The translations under genes and the position numbers were made by a program. From Ascaphus truei (taxonomy: Eukaryota > Chordata > Amphibia > Anura > Ascaphidae), in the NCBI GenBank assembly GCA_036426205.1, contig CM071568.1, forward strand, positions 115,345,504 through 115,409,503: a stretch of DNA of 64,000 bases, in the 5' to 3' direction. This document shows positions 9,744-18,890 of this stretch, piece by piece; position 1 is the stretch's first letter, and each line of letters begins with the position of its first letter. The notes beneath the pieces were generated by a model. The model saw nothing but the letters and a program-made list of their open reading frames with translations. It was not told the origin of the DNA and did no database searches.

Positions 9744-10368
9744 TGTAGGCGGACGCTCACAGAGGTATGCAAGGGAGACTGGTTATAGTGAAATTAAATA
9801 AGGCTTTTAATGCGCCTGTTTCCTTAATATCAGGAAACCATCCAAACAAGTGGTAAACAAAGCTTCTATTCACTTGGGAGTATTTCTAGTGAAATACTAT
9901 GCAATCCACCACTCCCTTTAGATAAGCATGTCTCCCAGCCCCAAACATATGCATGAAATGAACAGATATAAAAAGTCTTGTAAATGAAAGTCTTATCTGT
10001 TTGTAGTGGTTTGGAGGGAAAATCGTCTCTGTCCCTGGTTGTTCCGTTTTCCTCAGGGTGTGTCAGCGTTCAGGTTTAGAAGTTTCCCCTGTGTCTTGAA
10101 AGCAGCACTGCCGTTTCTTCTGAGATGCTCAAGACAACTGTCCCCATGTCAGTCTCACAAGTTGTGTGAGATTTAGGAACAATCTCTGCTCTGTCTCCAA
10201 GTTCAGCTCAGGGGTGAGCTAAGGAGTCTCCCTTCCTGTCTCAAAAGACAGGCTTTTCTAAGCAATCTAATCAGGCAGGTGGTGTTTGTTAATTGACTAC
10301 CAGCAGTTAACCACCACACTGCTGGATTAGAGGCACATTACCTGAAAAGGGATAACTCCCCTGTTACA
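9744..10368 (-). repeat. 5' LTR of the coiled-coil LTR element
   Basis: Plus-strand ends are TGTAGGCGGACGCTCACAG and CTCCCCTGTTACA, matching 5541-6166. The base quartet CCGG follows at 10369-10372 and precedes the other LTR at 5537-5540. In minus-strand orientation this is the upstream LTR and should contain the promoter. Confidence 0.9.
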
Positions 10369-10372
10369 CCGG

Positions 10373-10763
10373 TCTTGTGGGGCATGGAGTAAACACCATA
10401 TCTCATGCCATGCACAGTACAAAAGTTAAGAGACAGATTTGATTAATGCATAGTGGTGCATTAATAAAGTGTGAAACTGTCACAGTAGAGATGACGTGTA
10501 CATTTTATCTTCTATTCAGACACCTGCTTCAAACACTGTACCAGTCAGAGTATCATAGGCAAAGATATTCAATGTGCCACTTGCAGGACAGGCACTGGAC
10601 TGCAACAACACAAATAATTCTGTCTGACCACAAACAAGGTCTGTGCGACTGAGTGCAGCGAGGTGCATGGCAAGGCTGCAGATTAGGTGCACACTTTCAT
10701 GGGGCTGCGGAACATAAATCATGCTTTATCTGTATTAATCTTAAATCCCACTGACATACCATA
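10373..10763. other. No gene seen between two LTR elements
   Basis: Roughly 390 bp of unremarkable sequence continuing the flank of the CCGG insertion. Short frames occur on both strands but show no domain. Confidence 0.45.
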
Positions 10764-11391
10764 TGTAATGGGGTCACCCCCGGTTCCCTTGATCTTCCTT
10801 TGCCCCTTGCCTTACCCTTGTGGCAGTGGGGGAAGGGGACGGTGACTTCTCCCGGTTGGCGCCGCCATCTGGAGGCGGATTCCTGTTCCTGCGTCAGACC
10901 CTTTTTTAAGAGCTTTACGCACGGACGTGTGCCAGGGCAGGTATCTATAAGTGCACCAACTTTACCAACAGTCACTCACTTGGGGTATTGTGGGACATTT
11001 GGGACTTTTGATATAAGGTGTGGGGTACAAAGCCCTGCGTGGTGACCGGGTAGTTGTGCCTATTAGTGTTATAGAGGGACACTGTCAATGTCATATTGTT
11101 GAAGCATGTTGTGTTGTGTTATTTGCCATATACTAAACCCTTTTAGCCATAACCTTTGGTGTGGGCTGGTCACTTTATGGATGTTCCTATGTGAGGGCCA
11201 CTCTACACTCCTAGAATCTCATATTGGTGGAGGCGCTGACAAGAAACGTACCAGAGGATTCACCCCAGGCTCTCACTAGCAGAGACTCAGGCCTCCTGTG
11301 AGCCTGACAGGTATAGCGCACCACACCTGGTAACATTAGGTTCCCCACACACACACACTATATGCGATTGGGTGGGGGAATACCCGTTACA
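10764..11391 (+). repeat. 5' LTR, internally shortened
   Basis: Aligns with the two ends of 14043-15500. The match breaks at 10870/10871 (GCCGCCATCT followed by GGAGGCGGATTCC), where the 3' LTR carries an extra 827 bp. A TATA-like word (TATCTATAAG) lies near 10940 and is kept in both LTRs, so promoter function may survive. The last 11 bases are ACCCGTTACA plus the boundary. Confidence 0.87.
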
Positions 11392-11393
11392 TT

Positions 11394-11411
11394 TGGAGGC
11401 GCTGCTGAGAT
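11394..11411 (+). promoter_or_regulatory. Primer-binding site, tRNA-Thr-like
   Basis: TGGAGGCGCTGCTGAGAT begins two bases after the LTR. The 3' end of vertebrate tRNA-Thr predicts TGGAGGCCCCGCTGGGAT; most positions agree. The same site, with a 2-base insertion, occurs at 55519 in the related element. Confidence 0.6.
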
Positions 11412-12069
11412 CCAGACCTGGGGTGCCCTATAGATTTTTTCTCTCCAAAAATGTTTGTAAAGTCCAGACACGAGGTCCTCGCCTTGAGGCAAGATTTTAA
11501 CCCCCGTGGCATGGTGGCCGTAGGAGGCCTTCCCGCAAATATATCAGACGTGGTGGTCTGTGATCATATGGTAAAATCCATAGCTGTACGCCTGTATTTT
11601 AGATGAAGATCAAGACCCCACGTCCATGTGGAGATCGATACTTTTTGTGGTGACACCCACGTGGGATATATGCCTGTCAGAGGCACCGTCCTCACTGTTT
11701 ATGCCAGGGGGCCCCCCTGAGGGTTACCCTTCAGTCTACGCTGACCTAGCGCCATGGCAACTTTCCCCAAGTTGGAAGCGTGCACGTGCTGCTGCGCTCA
11801 CGGCGCCGCCGAATTACCTTGCAGAAAGCTGTCCGGGATTGGCGGGAAAACCTAGGCCCCGCCCCCGCCAACTGAGTGGCGCAGTGCAGAACCAGAAACA
11901 CTCCTTGAAAGAGTGTGCCACCCCTCCTATAAATTCCACCAGGGGGAGCAAGCACAGTGAGCTATAACCAGTAACTGCTGTTCCCCCTAAAGAAAGTACT
12001 GGATGCAGAGAAACCCACCCTCAGCTGTATGGAGTCTGGCCGACAACGGGAGGGAACGTATCCTTTCTT

Positions 12070-12339
12070 TTGTGCCAGTGCTTACCAAAATTATTGAGTT
12101 TGTCTGGTAGTATGGACTTTGACTCCTTGAAGCGACTGATAGAATATCGGGTGGCAAATGTGAGCGAGGAGGGATGCATACAATGTGTCTGTAACAAATG
12201 TGACTGCTCATTTTGTGAATTGGCCAGGGGACTCAAATGTGCCTGCTGCGGGGCACAGCTCCTGAAGCCCGTGCTGCTGCAGTCTGCAGAACCCACAGAG
12301 GAAAAACGGTCGACTTCAATACTGAGCTTGTCAGTGTAG
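12070..12339 (+). pseudogene. Small Cys-rich (zinc-knuckle-like) protein of the LTR element
   Basis: Eighty-nine codons; from the internal Met (MDFDSLKRLIEY, 12112) it looks like a real start. Residues 35-60 hold a dense Cys cluster, CIQCVCNKCDCSFC, then CACCG after about ten residues, suggesting two zinc-binding CxxC pairs. In the cousin element at 56650-56730 the equivalent place encodes CLCKHC followed by CPQCG, so a paired CxxC ribbon is the conserved feature of this family. It might bind element RNA like a gag nucleocapsid, but the spacing is not the retroviral CCHC. The frame passes into the 12237-12953 frame by overlap. Confidence 0.5.
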
Positions 12340-12953
12340 CTAACCACTCTACCCCCCTCACAGAAGTTTCAGAGGGCTCAAGCACTCTAACCTCGGTTCC
12401 AGATCCGGTTCCAGAGTCGGTTCCAGAGCCGGAACCAGCAGAGAAAGATGCGAAAGACCTCTCTACTGGGGAAATCGATGCTGTTAACCCCTCTACCTCA
12501 ACCACGGAAGTTTCGGAGGCTCCACATGCTATAACCCCGGTTCTAAACTCTGCTCTAGAACCACAAGATTTTCAAGCTACGTTGACCAACATTTACAGCT
12601 GCAATGCAGCGGACGCACCGAGTCAGTGTGCTATAACAGATGTTCAAGGGTGTCCGTGCACCCCAGTTCTAAACTCGGTTCCACACTCAGGACTGCAGAT
12701 TCCAGAATCACAGGGTAAGGTGTCTCTACCCCCATCCTCTCTTAGTGATTCCAGCGACCAACAACCAGCCGTGGTGATGCACCAGCCGGCAGACCACACA
12801 AGTGAAGCTGAAGATAAAGAGACATTTATCCCATTTGCTGCGGACCCTGCTGTGGGCTCGTGTGCCCTACCACTGCTAATCTGGCCTACTACAATGGTAC
12901 CAGCGGTCCCAGGCTTGGGTCAGTACCTGCTAACCATGCCAAGGGTAAGGTGA
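12237..12953 (+). pseudogene. Pro/Ser/Glu-rich linker frame of the LTR element
   Basis: Two hundred and thirty-eight codons of low-complexity, acidic, proline-rich sequence with an internal repeat: STPLTEVSEGSS (about residue 38) recurs as STSTTEVSEAPH (about residue 90). No enzyme motif is visible. The frame overlaps the Cys-rich frame upstream and the 12860-13237 frame downstream, which suggests one ancestral ORF broken by frameshifts. Confidence 0.4.
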
Positions 12954-13237
12954 ATGCCCAGGAAAAGTTAGGTGCACTTCCGCTAGTGGCACCGGAGCAA
13001 GTGCTGGTGCGGCCGGAGCCGCGGAAGAGTCCCACGGCCGTGGCGACTCCCAGTGTGTTGGAGGGACATTCAGAGACGGGACCGGAGGAAGAGGAACCCA
13101 TCGCAAGCCAGCGGAGTGGTGAGGAATCTCCTTATTCCCCACAGGATCCGATGGAGGTGGCCATTGAAAAGGCCCCAACTAAAGCTCATGCTGAGCAGCA
13201 GAACGTCGCTGGACATCCGTGTGACACCATGAACTGA
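12860..13237 (+). pseudogene. Linker region shared with the 54.7-kb element
   Basis: One hundred and twenty-five codons. Residues around VLVRPEPRKSPTAVATPS and then SQRSGEESPYSPQ align with ALVRPEARRSPTAVVTPS and QQRSGKETPPSPYS in the frame 56752-57408. This is the clearest protein-level link between the two LTR elements. The function is unknown; composition suggests an unstructured linker. Confidence 0.5.
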
Positions 13238-13239
13238 GT

Positions 13240-14172
13240 GTGAGCCTGTGTGCTCCAACCCAAATGGTCCCAGGACTGGGATCCAATACTTCCGAGTTTC
13301 CAGAAAGTGAGTGGACTGCCCCAGATGTGCCGGGGACAGGTTCTAAGACAGCCGAGGTGGTAACCGTCAGCGTCCCTGAGGACCTGTTGGCCACTGTGAA
13401 TCACAGCAGTGGTAAGGTATCAACCCTTTACCCCCTGCAGAATGTGACAGAGACTTTAAGTACAGAGACCTTGCTAAGCGCTCGCTCTCCAGTGGAAGCC
13501 TCCCAAGTGCTTAGGGACAAGGACTGTGTTGTGGGTGATCCAGTGAAATTTGCCTCGTCTAAGCGCGACATGGAGCATTTCATTCACCATGTGGTGGACC
13601 GAGGAAAAGGTCAAGATCTCCTGGCCTACCGCATCCATGCCACGGATGCCCGGGTAAAGGTCTGGCCAAGAGACACTGTGCTATTCCTTCCACCAGGGGG
13701 AGGAAGTAGTATGGAACCAGTGACTGTTGCACATGACCACAATCTCAAAGAGTCTACAGAGACTCCAGTGTCAGTAACGGAGACTACCCAGGTGGAGGCT
13801 CACAAAAGTCAAAGTGAGGTACCCCCACATTATCAGTTAGGGGCACCCCACAATTGGTCTCAGCAAACAGCTAACACTCAGCTGGCCTCGGGTATTACTG
13901 TGTGTGATATGCCATGTATCAGTGATGCTAAAGTCAACCTGTTAAGTTGTACAGTTTATGCAATGCATTTTTATTGTGTAACTTTCTGTAATGTGATGCT
14001 GTTCTCCAAGCGGGGACGATGGTGTTTCAACCAGGGGGAGAGTGTAAGGAAGTCACCCCTGGTTCCCCTGATCTTCCTTTGCCCCCTGCCTTACCCTGTG
14101 GCAGTGGGGGAAGGGGATGGTGACATCTCCCGGTTGGCGCCGCCATCTAGGCCGGCGCCGTCGGGGTCCTGA
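13240..14172 (+). pseudogene. C-terminal frame of the LTR element
   Basis: Three hundred and ten codons, the last part running into the 3' LTR. Residues 95-155 (VVGDPVKFASSKRDMEHF, then AYRIHATDARVKVWPRDTV) look like a small folded beta-rich domain of unknown type; the rest is Ser/Thr/Glu-rich. There is no counterpart in the 57-58 kb frames of the cousin element, so the two families have swapped or lost 3' modules. Confidence 0.4.
14034..14042 (+). promoter_or_regulatory. Polypurine tract
   Basis: AGGGGGAGAG-type purine run directly abutting the 3' LTR start (TGTAAGG at 14043), the expected plus-strand primer. The cousin element has TGAGGGAGAG at the same place (58843-58852). Confidence 0.65.
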
Positions 14173-15500
14173 TGCTCGCAACGAAGGGTTGCGCGTGCGC
14201 AGATAGCCACGGCGGCCATGTTGTGGTTGGCACGAGGTTCGTGCAATGCGCTGATGTTGGCAGGCCTAGGTGCAGACATTGCATGTGTTCAGGAGCTATT
14301 GGAAGTTGCGCATGCTCAGTTGAGAGTGGGCGGCGGTCATTGCAGCTTCAGACATGCGCAGTAAAGATCGCGCACGCGGTCCCCATAGGAAAGAGCTGTA
14401 CCAAGAACTACAATTCCCAGCAGCCTCTGGGGACTGCACTTTCACCCTGGTCACAGGCAGCCAGACAGCCAATAGAGCTGGCAGCTTCTCCTGCAGCAAA
14501 GAAGATACATTGTTGTGTGCAGACAGGGTTTGTCAGTTGGATCCAGGAAGCGATTGGGGAAGCTAGTGTACAGAGAGCAGTGCTCTGCTGTACTAGGCCA
14601 CAGACACCCCAGGCCAGGGTAGGCCCCACTCCCCACTAGGTTAGTGGGTAAGTTCATAGGGAAGGCCCCTTAGGTAGGGACCCTGCCCTTATCTGAGTCT
14701 GAGTCTTGTCAGTGACACAGCTGCAGTGCTGTGTGCTCTGACAAGAAGAGACAGTGTGGCTTGCAGTGCAGCCACAGCAATTAGTTGGCAGTTTCAGGAA
14801 AGGCCCCTTTCAGTGCAAGGGGGGGGGGGGGTTTGCTTTCTTTAGTACCCAGTTCTATGTGATATCACCGGTGCCAGTTGCACTCAGTGATCGCGGCCTG
14901 CGTCTGGGCTCAGACAGGCTCTACTACAAGAGACATTCTGTGGGTGCGACGCTCCACGAGGGAGACACCTCACGCGGAGGCGGATTCCTGTTCCTGCGTC
15001 AAACCCTTTTTGAAGAGCTTTACACCCGCGCATGGACGTGTGCCCGGGCAGGTATCTATAAGTGCACCAACTTTACCAACAGTTACTCACTTGGGGTATT
15101 ATGGGACATTTGGGACTATTGATATAACGTGTGGGGTACAAAGCCCGGCATGGTGACCGGGTAGTTGTGCCTATTAGTGTTATAGAGGGACACTGTCAAT
15201 GTCATATTGTTGAAGTATGTTGTGTTGTGTTATTTGCCATATAGTAAACCCTTTTAACCATAACCTTTGGTGTGGGATGGTTACTTTATGGATGTTCCTA
15301 TGTGAGGGCCACTCTACACTCCTAGAATCTCACATAGGTGGAGGCGCTGACAAGAAACGTTCCAGAGGATTCACCCCAGGCTCTCACTAGCAGAGGCTCT
15401 GGCCTCCTGTGAGCCTGACAGGTATAAAGCACCACACCTGGTAACATTAGGTTCCCCGCACACACACTATATGCGATTGGGTGGGGGAATACCCGTTACA
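14043..15500 (+). repeat. 3' LTR, full length
   Basis: About 1458 bp, TGTAAGG to CCGTTACA. It contains 14149-14975, absent from the 5' LTR: GC-rich with a poly-G run at 14821-14832. As the two LTRs of one insertion start identical, this difference arose afterwards or by recombination between variants. Confidence 0.85.
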
Positions 15501-15504
15501 CATA

Positions 15505-16300
15505 TTTAAAACAAATACATTGTATCACAATGGCTTAAAAACTGCTGTTATACACAAGCCAGTAACCCCATATAGCTTAAACAATAGGCCCAAAAATGAT
15601 CTCCTAAATTAATTATGCACAACCTATTTTCCCCACACAAAAACCTCATGCATTAATCCCCAATAATAGTGACATTCTTCTAATAGAACTGAAAACAAGA
15701 CGACACTAACAAGACGACACTAAACTATTTTAATAATTTATACTATTAAGTATATATATTTTTTTTTAATCAAAACCTGCTCTGTGTGCAGATAATTTCA
15801 GGTGGATTAGTCAGTAACACATTCTTTCGGATGCTCTTGAACCCGCTATCGCATTTGATTGCGGATTTTAAACAAAATCCGAATCTGCGCTCGCATGCGC
15901 TAATCTCCAAACTCCTCTTTTACTGTGGTTGTTCAATTTGTGATTGTGAGGGAAGGGAGAAGATGTGTGGGATTGGGCTGTTGGCTAAATTAGTATGTTG
16001 GTGGGCTCCTTGAAGGAGGGATTTTTATACAGTGTAATACATTTGCAAATGTGGATGTTTAAAATTCCGAATTTGTTTACGAATTTTCAGTGATAGAAAA
16101 AAAAAAAGCGAATGTACCTTTTCGAGACTGATTTGCAAAAATCCGCAGCTCAAAGGGACTTGCAAATTCATTGCGGATTCGAATCTTGGCGAAAAATGCA
16201 CCTACAGTATCTCTAGTAAAGCATTAGATGCAGTGATTATTGGACAATTTATCAATTATGTGATCTAATTATCAGAATATTAGCAATTAGTGTGGTATAA
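15505..16300. other. No gene; upstream part of Harbinger region
   Basis: AT-rich, with words such as GCGGATT and GAATCCG-like sequences recurring in both orientations (15860-16190), possibly subterminal repeats of the Harbinger element that follows. I could not define terminal inverted repeats. Confidence 0.35.
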
Positions 16301-16319
16301 AAGGAAGTCCTGTAGGAAC

Positions 16320-17155
16320 CATTTGTCAGAAGGCAAGATGAAGGCTGTCATTGTATTACAAAGAGGAGAGTTGAGGAAAGAGCTATTGCCAGATCAAAGG
16401 AAGAGGAGCAAAGACTGATAGATAGGTGGTCGGAGGAGAAAGTGAGTGGAGGAGAGATAGGAAAGCACTTCTACAGAAGAGGCGGAGAGTTATTAGGGAC
16501 ATAATATTTAGAGAAAGGCAGGCTCTCCTTGGTCTGATGGAGCCGGGGCTATAGGCCGCAATCGGTGGAGCACAGCACCTATTATGGATATTTATGAGCA
16601 ACTAAGAGTGACCAGAGTTAGACCCACTCACAAGCAGCAGTAATGCTGTTCCTGGACTTGTGAAAATGCTGTGCTCATTACACTATTTAGCCTCAAGGTC
16701 TTTTTCGGTGCACAGTGGGGGCAGTCAGTTGCATAGTGAAATCCACATTCTCACACTGCTTTCAGCAATTTCTGCATGCTCTGACAAGGCACACTGGAGA
16801 ATATACAGTATGAAGTTCCCCAGTGAGAGGGCAGTGTGGCAGGAGCTAGAATGTAATGTTTATGGGATTGCTTGCTTCCCAAACATGATGGAAGCAATAG
16901 ATTACACACGCACAGCTCTGGTGTCACCCACAGAACAAGTTGGACAAGTTGAAACCGCAAGAATTTTCATTCTCTCAATGTCCAAGAGGTGTGTGATGCC
17001 AATGAAAAAAATCTGAATGGGGTTGCAAGCTTTCCTGGCTCCTGCCATGATGCGCATACCCTGAGCCATTCTTCAGGAAGCTGTCTATTCCAGGAGAAAG
17101 ATAAGGAAATGTTTGGCTCTTGGGAATGTGAATATAGTCCTAGGAATACAATGTA
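16320..17155 (+). pseudogene. Harbinger (PIF-type) transposase pseudogene
   Basis: A DDE transposase remnant. The upstream part near 16475-16600 encodes an Arg-rich N-terminal stretch. The frame 16660-17016 gives KMLCSLHYLASRSFSV (family: LxALHFFASGSFQ), then GIACFPNMMEAIDYTR with the first catalytic Asp (family: IAGFPNVxGAIDCTH) and VSPTEQ. The frame then shifts to 16989-17222, where VCDANEKNLNGVASFPGSCHDAH carries the second catalytic Asp (PGSCHD signature). The third acidic residue is not found. At least one frameshift (near 16990) and scattered stops show it is dead. Confidence 0.8.
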
Positions 17156-18540
17156 CATGGTTATATATATATATATAATATATTATTTATATATAAAATA
17201 TTATTATAGGGACATTCATTAATCATGAATTCCTTTCATGGGTGCAAAATAACATAAGGTGTACAGTTATTGAAAATAATCAGCTGTAACGCCCCCCAGT
17301 TTGCGCCCCGCTGCCCTAGTTGACGTTCCCTCTCCGGAGTGAAACGTACGTCGGGACATTTCTTTTAAACTTTTGGACCCTTTCTATACTTAGCATATGG
17401 GTCCATCTTTGAGTACATGTTGAACTTTATGATTGATGCACTGTAGGGATTAGCTTGCGATATACGAGTCAGCCTAAAACCTAAATGCAGTGCCTATCAA
17501 TACCGGTGGCTAATTATCAAACCAAATGCTCACCTGGATTTACCATTTGAACTGCTGCATGTTAGAGCCGGTTCATTATGATCACTATAGTTTGCTAAGA
17601 ACCACACAAAAGGCCAAATAATAAATGACAAAACAGGAGGTAATAAAACTCTAATAAAAAATATCCTTAAACACAATCTTTAAATCCAAGATAGTCAGAC
17701 CTTTTGCTGGGATAATGTCATGTTTTGGTTCATAGGAGTATTGATGATGTCTCAGTCATCTGAAGATTTACCTAACTGTTTAATACACACGGGTCATTCC
17801 AAAATAAAACAAAAAACAAAAATGTGATCTGGACAGTAGGTGCTGTGCTTGCTTGCAGTGACATCTAAATTGCTGCACCGACAGCAAATACTATTAGGTC
17901 AAAATACAACCACCAGCAGGGAAAATTCAATAATCTAATATTTAAAAAACAAAAAAAAACAAAACACAAATGAATAAACTTCAATGCTAAATAGAGTTGG
18001 GCAAAACCCGGTGTTTTCATATCTGCAGAATTACCACTTCATTTTATTTCTCTGCCGCTATTTGCAGATTTTCATTAAGAAAGTACAGATTTATTGTGGA
18101 TAAACAAAGAAAACTGCATAAAACAAACCTCGCAAGTCTATATAAGGATTTAACCCTGTTTTAAGGAGGCTTCAGTATAATCCTGTAGGGGTCTGAGTAA
18201 TCCAGCAGGGAGCTGATTAATTTTAGCTTGACAATTAACCAGTCTCCACCTGGTTAATCAAACAAGTGTAAAAGCCTCCTGCTGGGAACTGACAGGGAGA
18301 CCTTCTGTGTGCTGACATCAAGACACCAGGACCCAGACCTCTATTAGGCTGTCATTATACCCAAAAACCCGTGCAGCGTCACGTGTACTTTTTAAAGATT
18401 GTATAATGTTTTGTGTTAATATTTGTATTTTTTGAGTCCATACATGTATGCTTGGAGATTTAATGTTATGTGGCGCTCATCATGGTGTTTTATGTAACTA
18501 TTACGATATATTTCCTTATGTAAATTAGATGTTTTGGATT
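17156..18540. other. No gene; AT-rich with a (TA)n tract
   Basis: A short TA microsatellite lies at 17161-17205. A SINE-like or PLE-like GAAACGTACGTCGGG word at 17340-17356 lacks the rest of a hammerhead core. Otherwise nothing is recognisable. Confidence 0.4.
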
Positions 18541-18890
18541 GGTTTACCCTCAACCAATAGCTAAGGCAGGAGAGGTATTTAAAGTACCGGTCTTTATCAA
18601 TTAAACACTCCTGATGAAACCTCCAAGGAGGAGAAACGCGTTGAGTGTTAAAGCACATTGAGTGCCCAGCTGAAACTTGTGCTGGGCTCTACACAGCACA
18701 ACCCGTTCGTCCCGAGCTATTGCAAGAGTTCCTGTTCGGGGAACGAACCCAGAAGTGCGGGAGACGAAAGATGAGACTGCCCCAGTGTATCGAGCAGAGA
18801 GACCGCTCTGTGACCTCCGCTGTTCGCGTAGATCTTAAGATCAAATCGCGCATTTGATTCTGAAACCATGTGAGTGAATTTTGTATCATT
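18541..18890 (+). mobile_element. Isolated PLE-type terminal repeat fragment
   Basis: Contains the hammerhead motif at 18604-18649 in sequence with no nearby reverse transcriptase or GIY-YIG frame. Such orphan terminal repeats are expected from 5'-truncated or recombined PLEs, or from small retrozyme-like elements. Boundaries are approximate. Confidence 0.45.
18604..18648 (+). ncRNA. Hammerhead ribozyme, minimal PLE type
   Basis: All parts are present: stem I 5' strand AACACTC (18604-18610), core CTGATGA (18611-18617), stem II CCTCC-AA-GGAGG with one or two unpaired A at its base, GAAA (18633-18636), a minimal stem/loop III CGCG, the U-H pair TT (18641-18642), and stem I 3' strand GAGTGTT (18643-18649). 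Stem I pairs perfectly over seven bases. Predicted self-cleavage lies after T18642. The very short stem III is characteristic of PLE hammerheads, which are thought to work as dimers or with tertiary help. Confidence 0.75.

Larger units (their letters stand above)
5541..10368 (-). mobile_element. Complete non-autonomous LTR retrotransposon encoding a coiled-coil protein
   Basis: Two direct repeats of about 625 bp (5541-6166 and 9744-10368) start with TGT and end with ACA, and the 4-bp duplication CCGG flanks the whole element. In minus-strand direction the order is: 5' LTR (10368-9744); primer site TGGTGTCCGAAGTGGGAC (9741-9724), nearly complementary to the 3' end of vertebrate tRNA-Leu; a leader; one long broken frame (8834-6125); a purine-rich tract; and the 3' LTR (6166-5541). 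Nothing resembling protease, reverse transcriptase, RNase H or integrase is present, so mobilisation must have been in trans. The near-identical LTRs suggest a fairly recent insertion. Confidence 0.88.
10764..15500 (+). mobile_element. Non-autonomous LTR retrotransposon with Cys-rich protein (CATA insertion)
   Basis: LTRs lie at 10764-11391 and 14043-15500; both begin TGTAA and end CCCGTTACA, and CATA is duplicated on either side (10760-10763 and 15501-15504). The primer site starts TGGAGGCGCTGCTGAGAT at 11394, resembling the complement of the tRNA-Thr 3' end. A purine tract precedes the 3' LTR. Internal frames encode a small Cys cluster and proline/acid-rich linkers but no protease, reverse transcriptase or integrase. 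The 5' LTR lacks about 827 bp present in the 3' LTR (14149-14975). It is a cousin of the element at 54660-59710. Confidence 0.87.

Noticed and set aside
10446..10975. Short frames on both strands around the first LTR
   Set aside because: They overlap LTR sequence or its flank and have no domain.
17335..17360. Hammerhead near GAAACGTACGTCGGG
   Set aside because: The CUGANGA box is missing upstream; only the second box is present.
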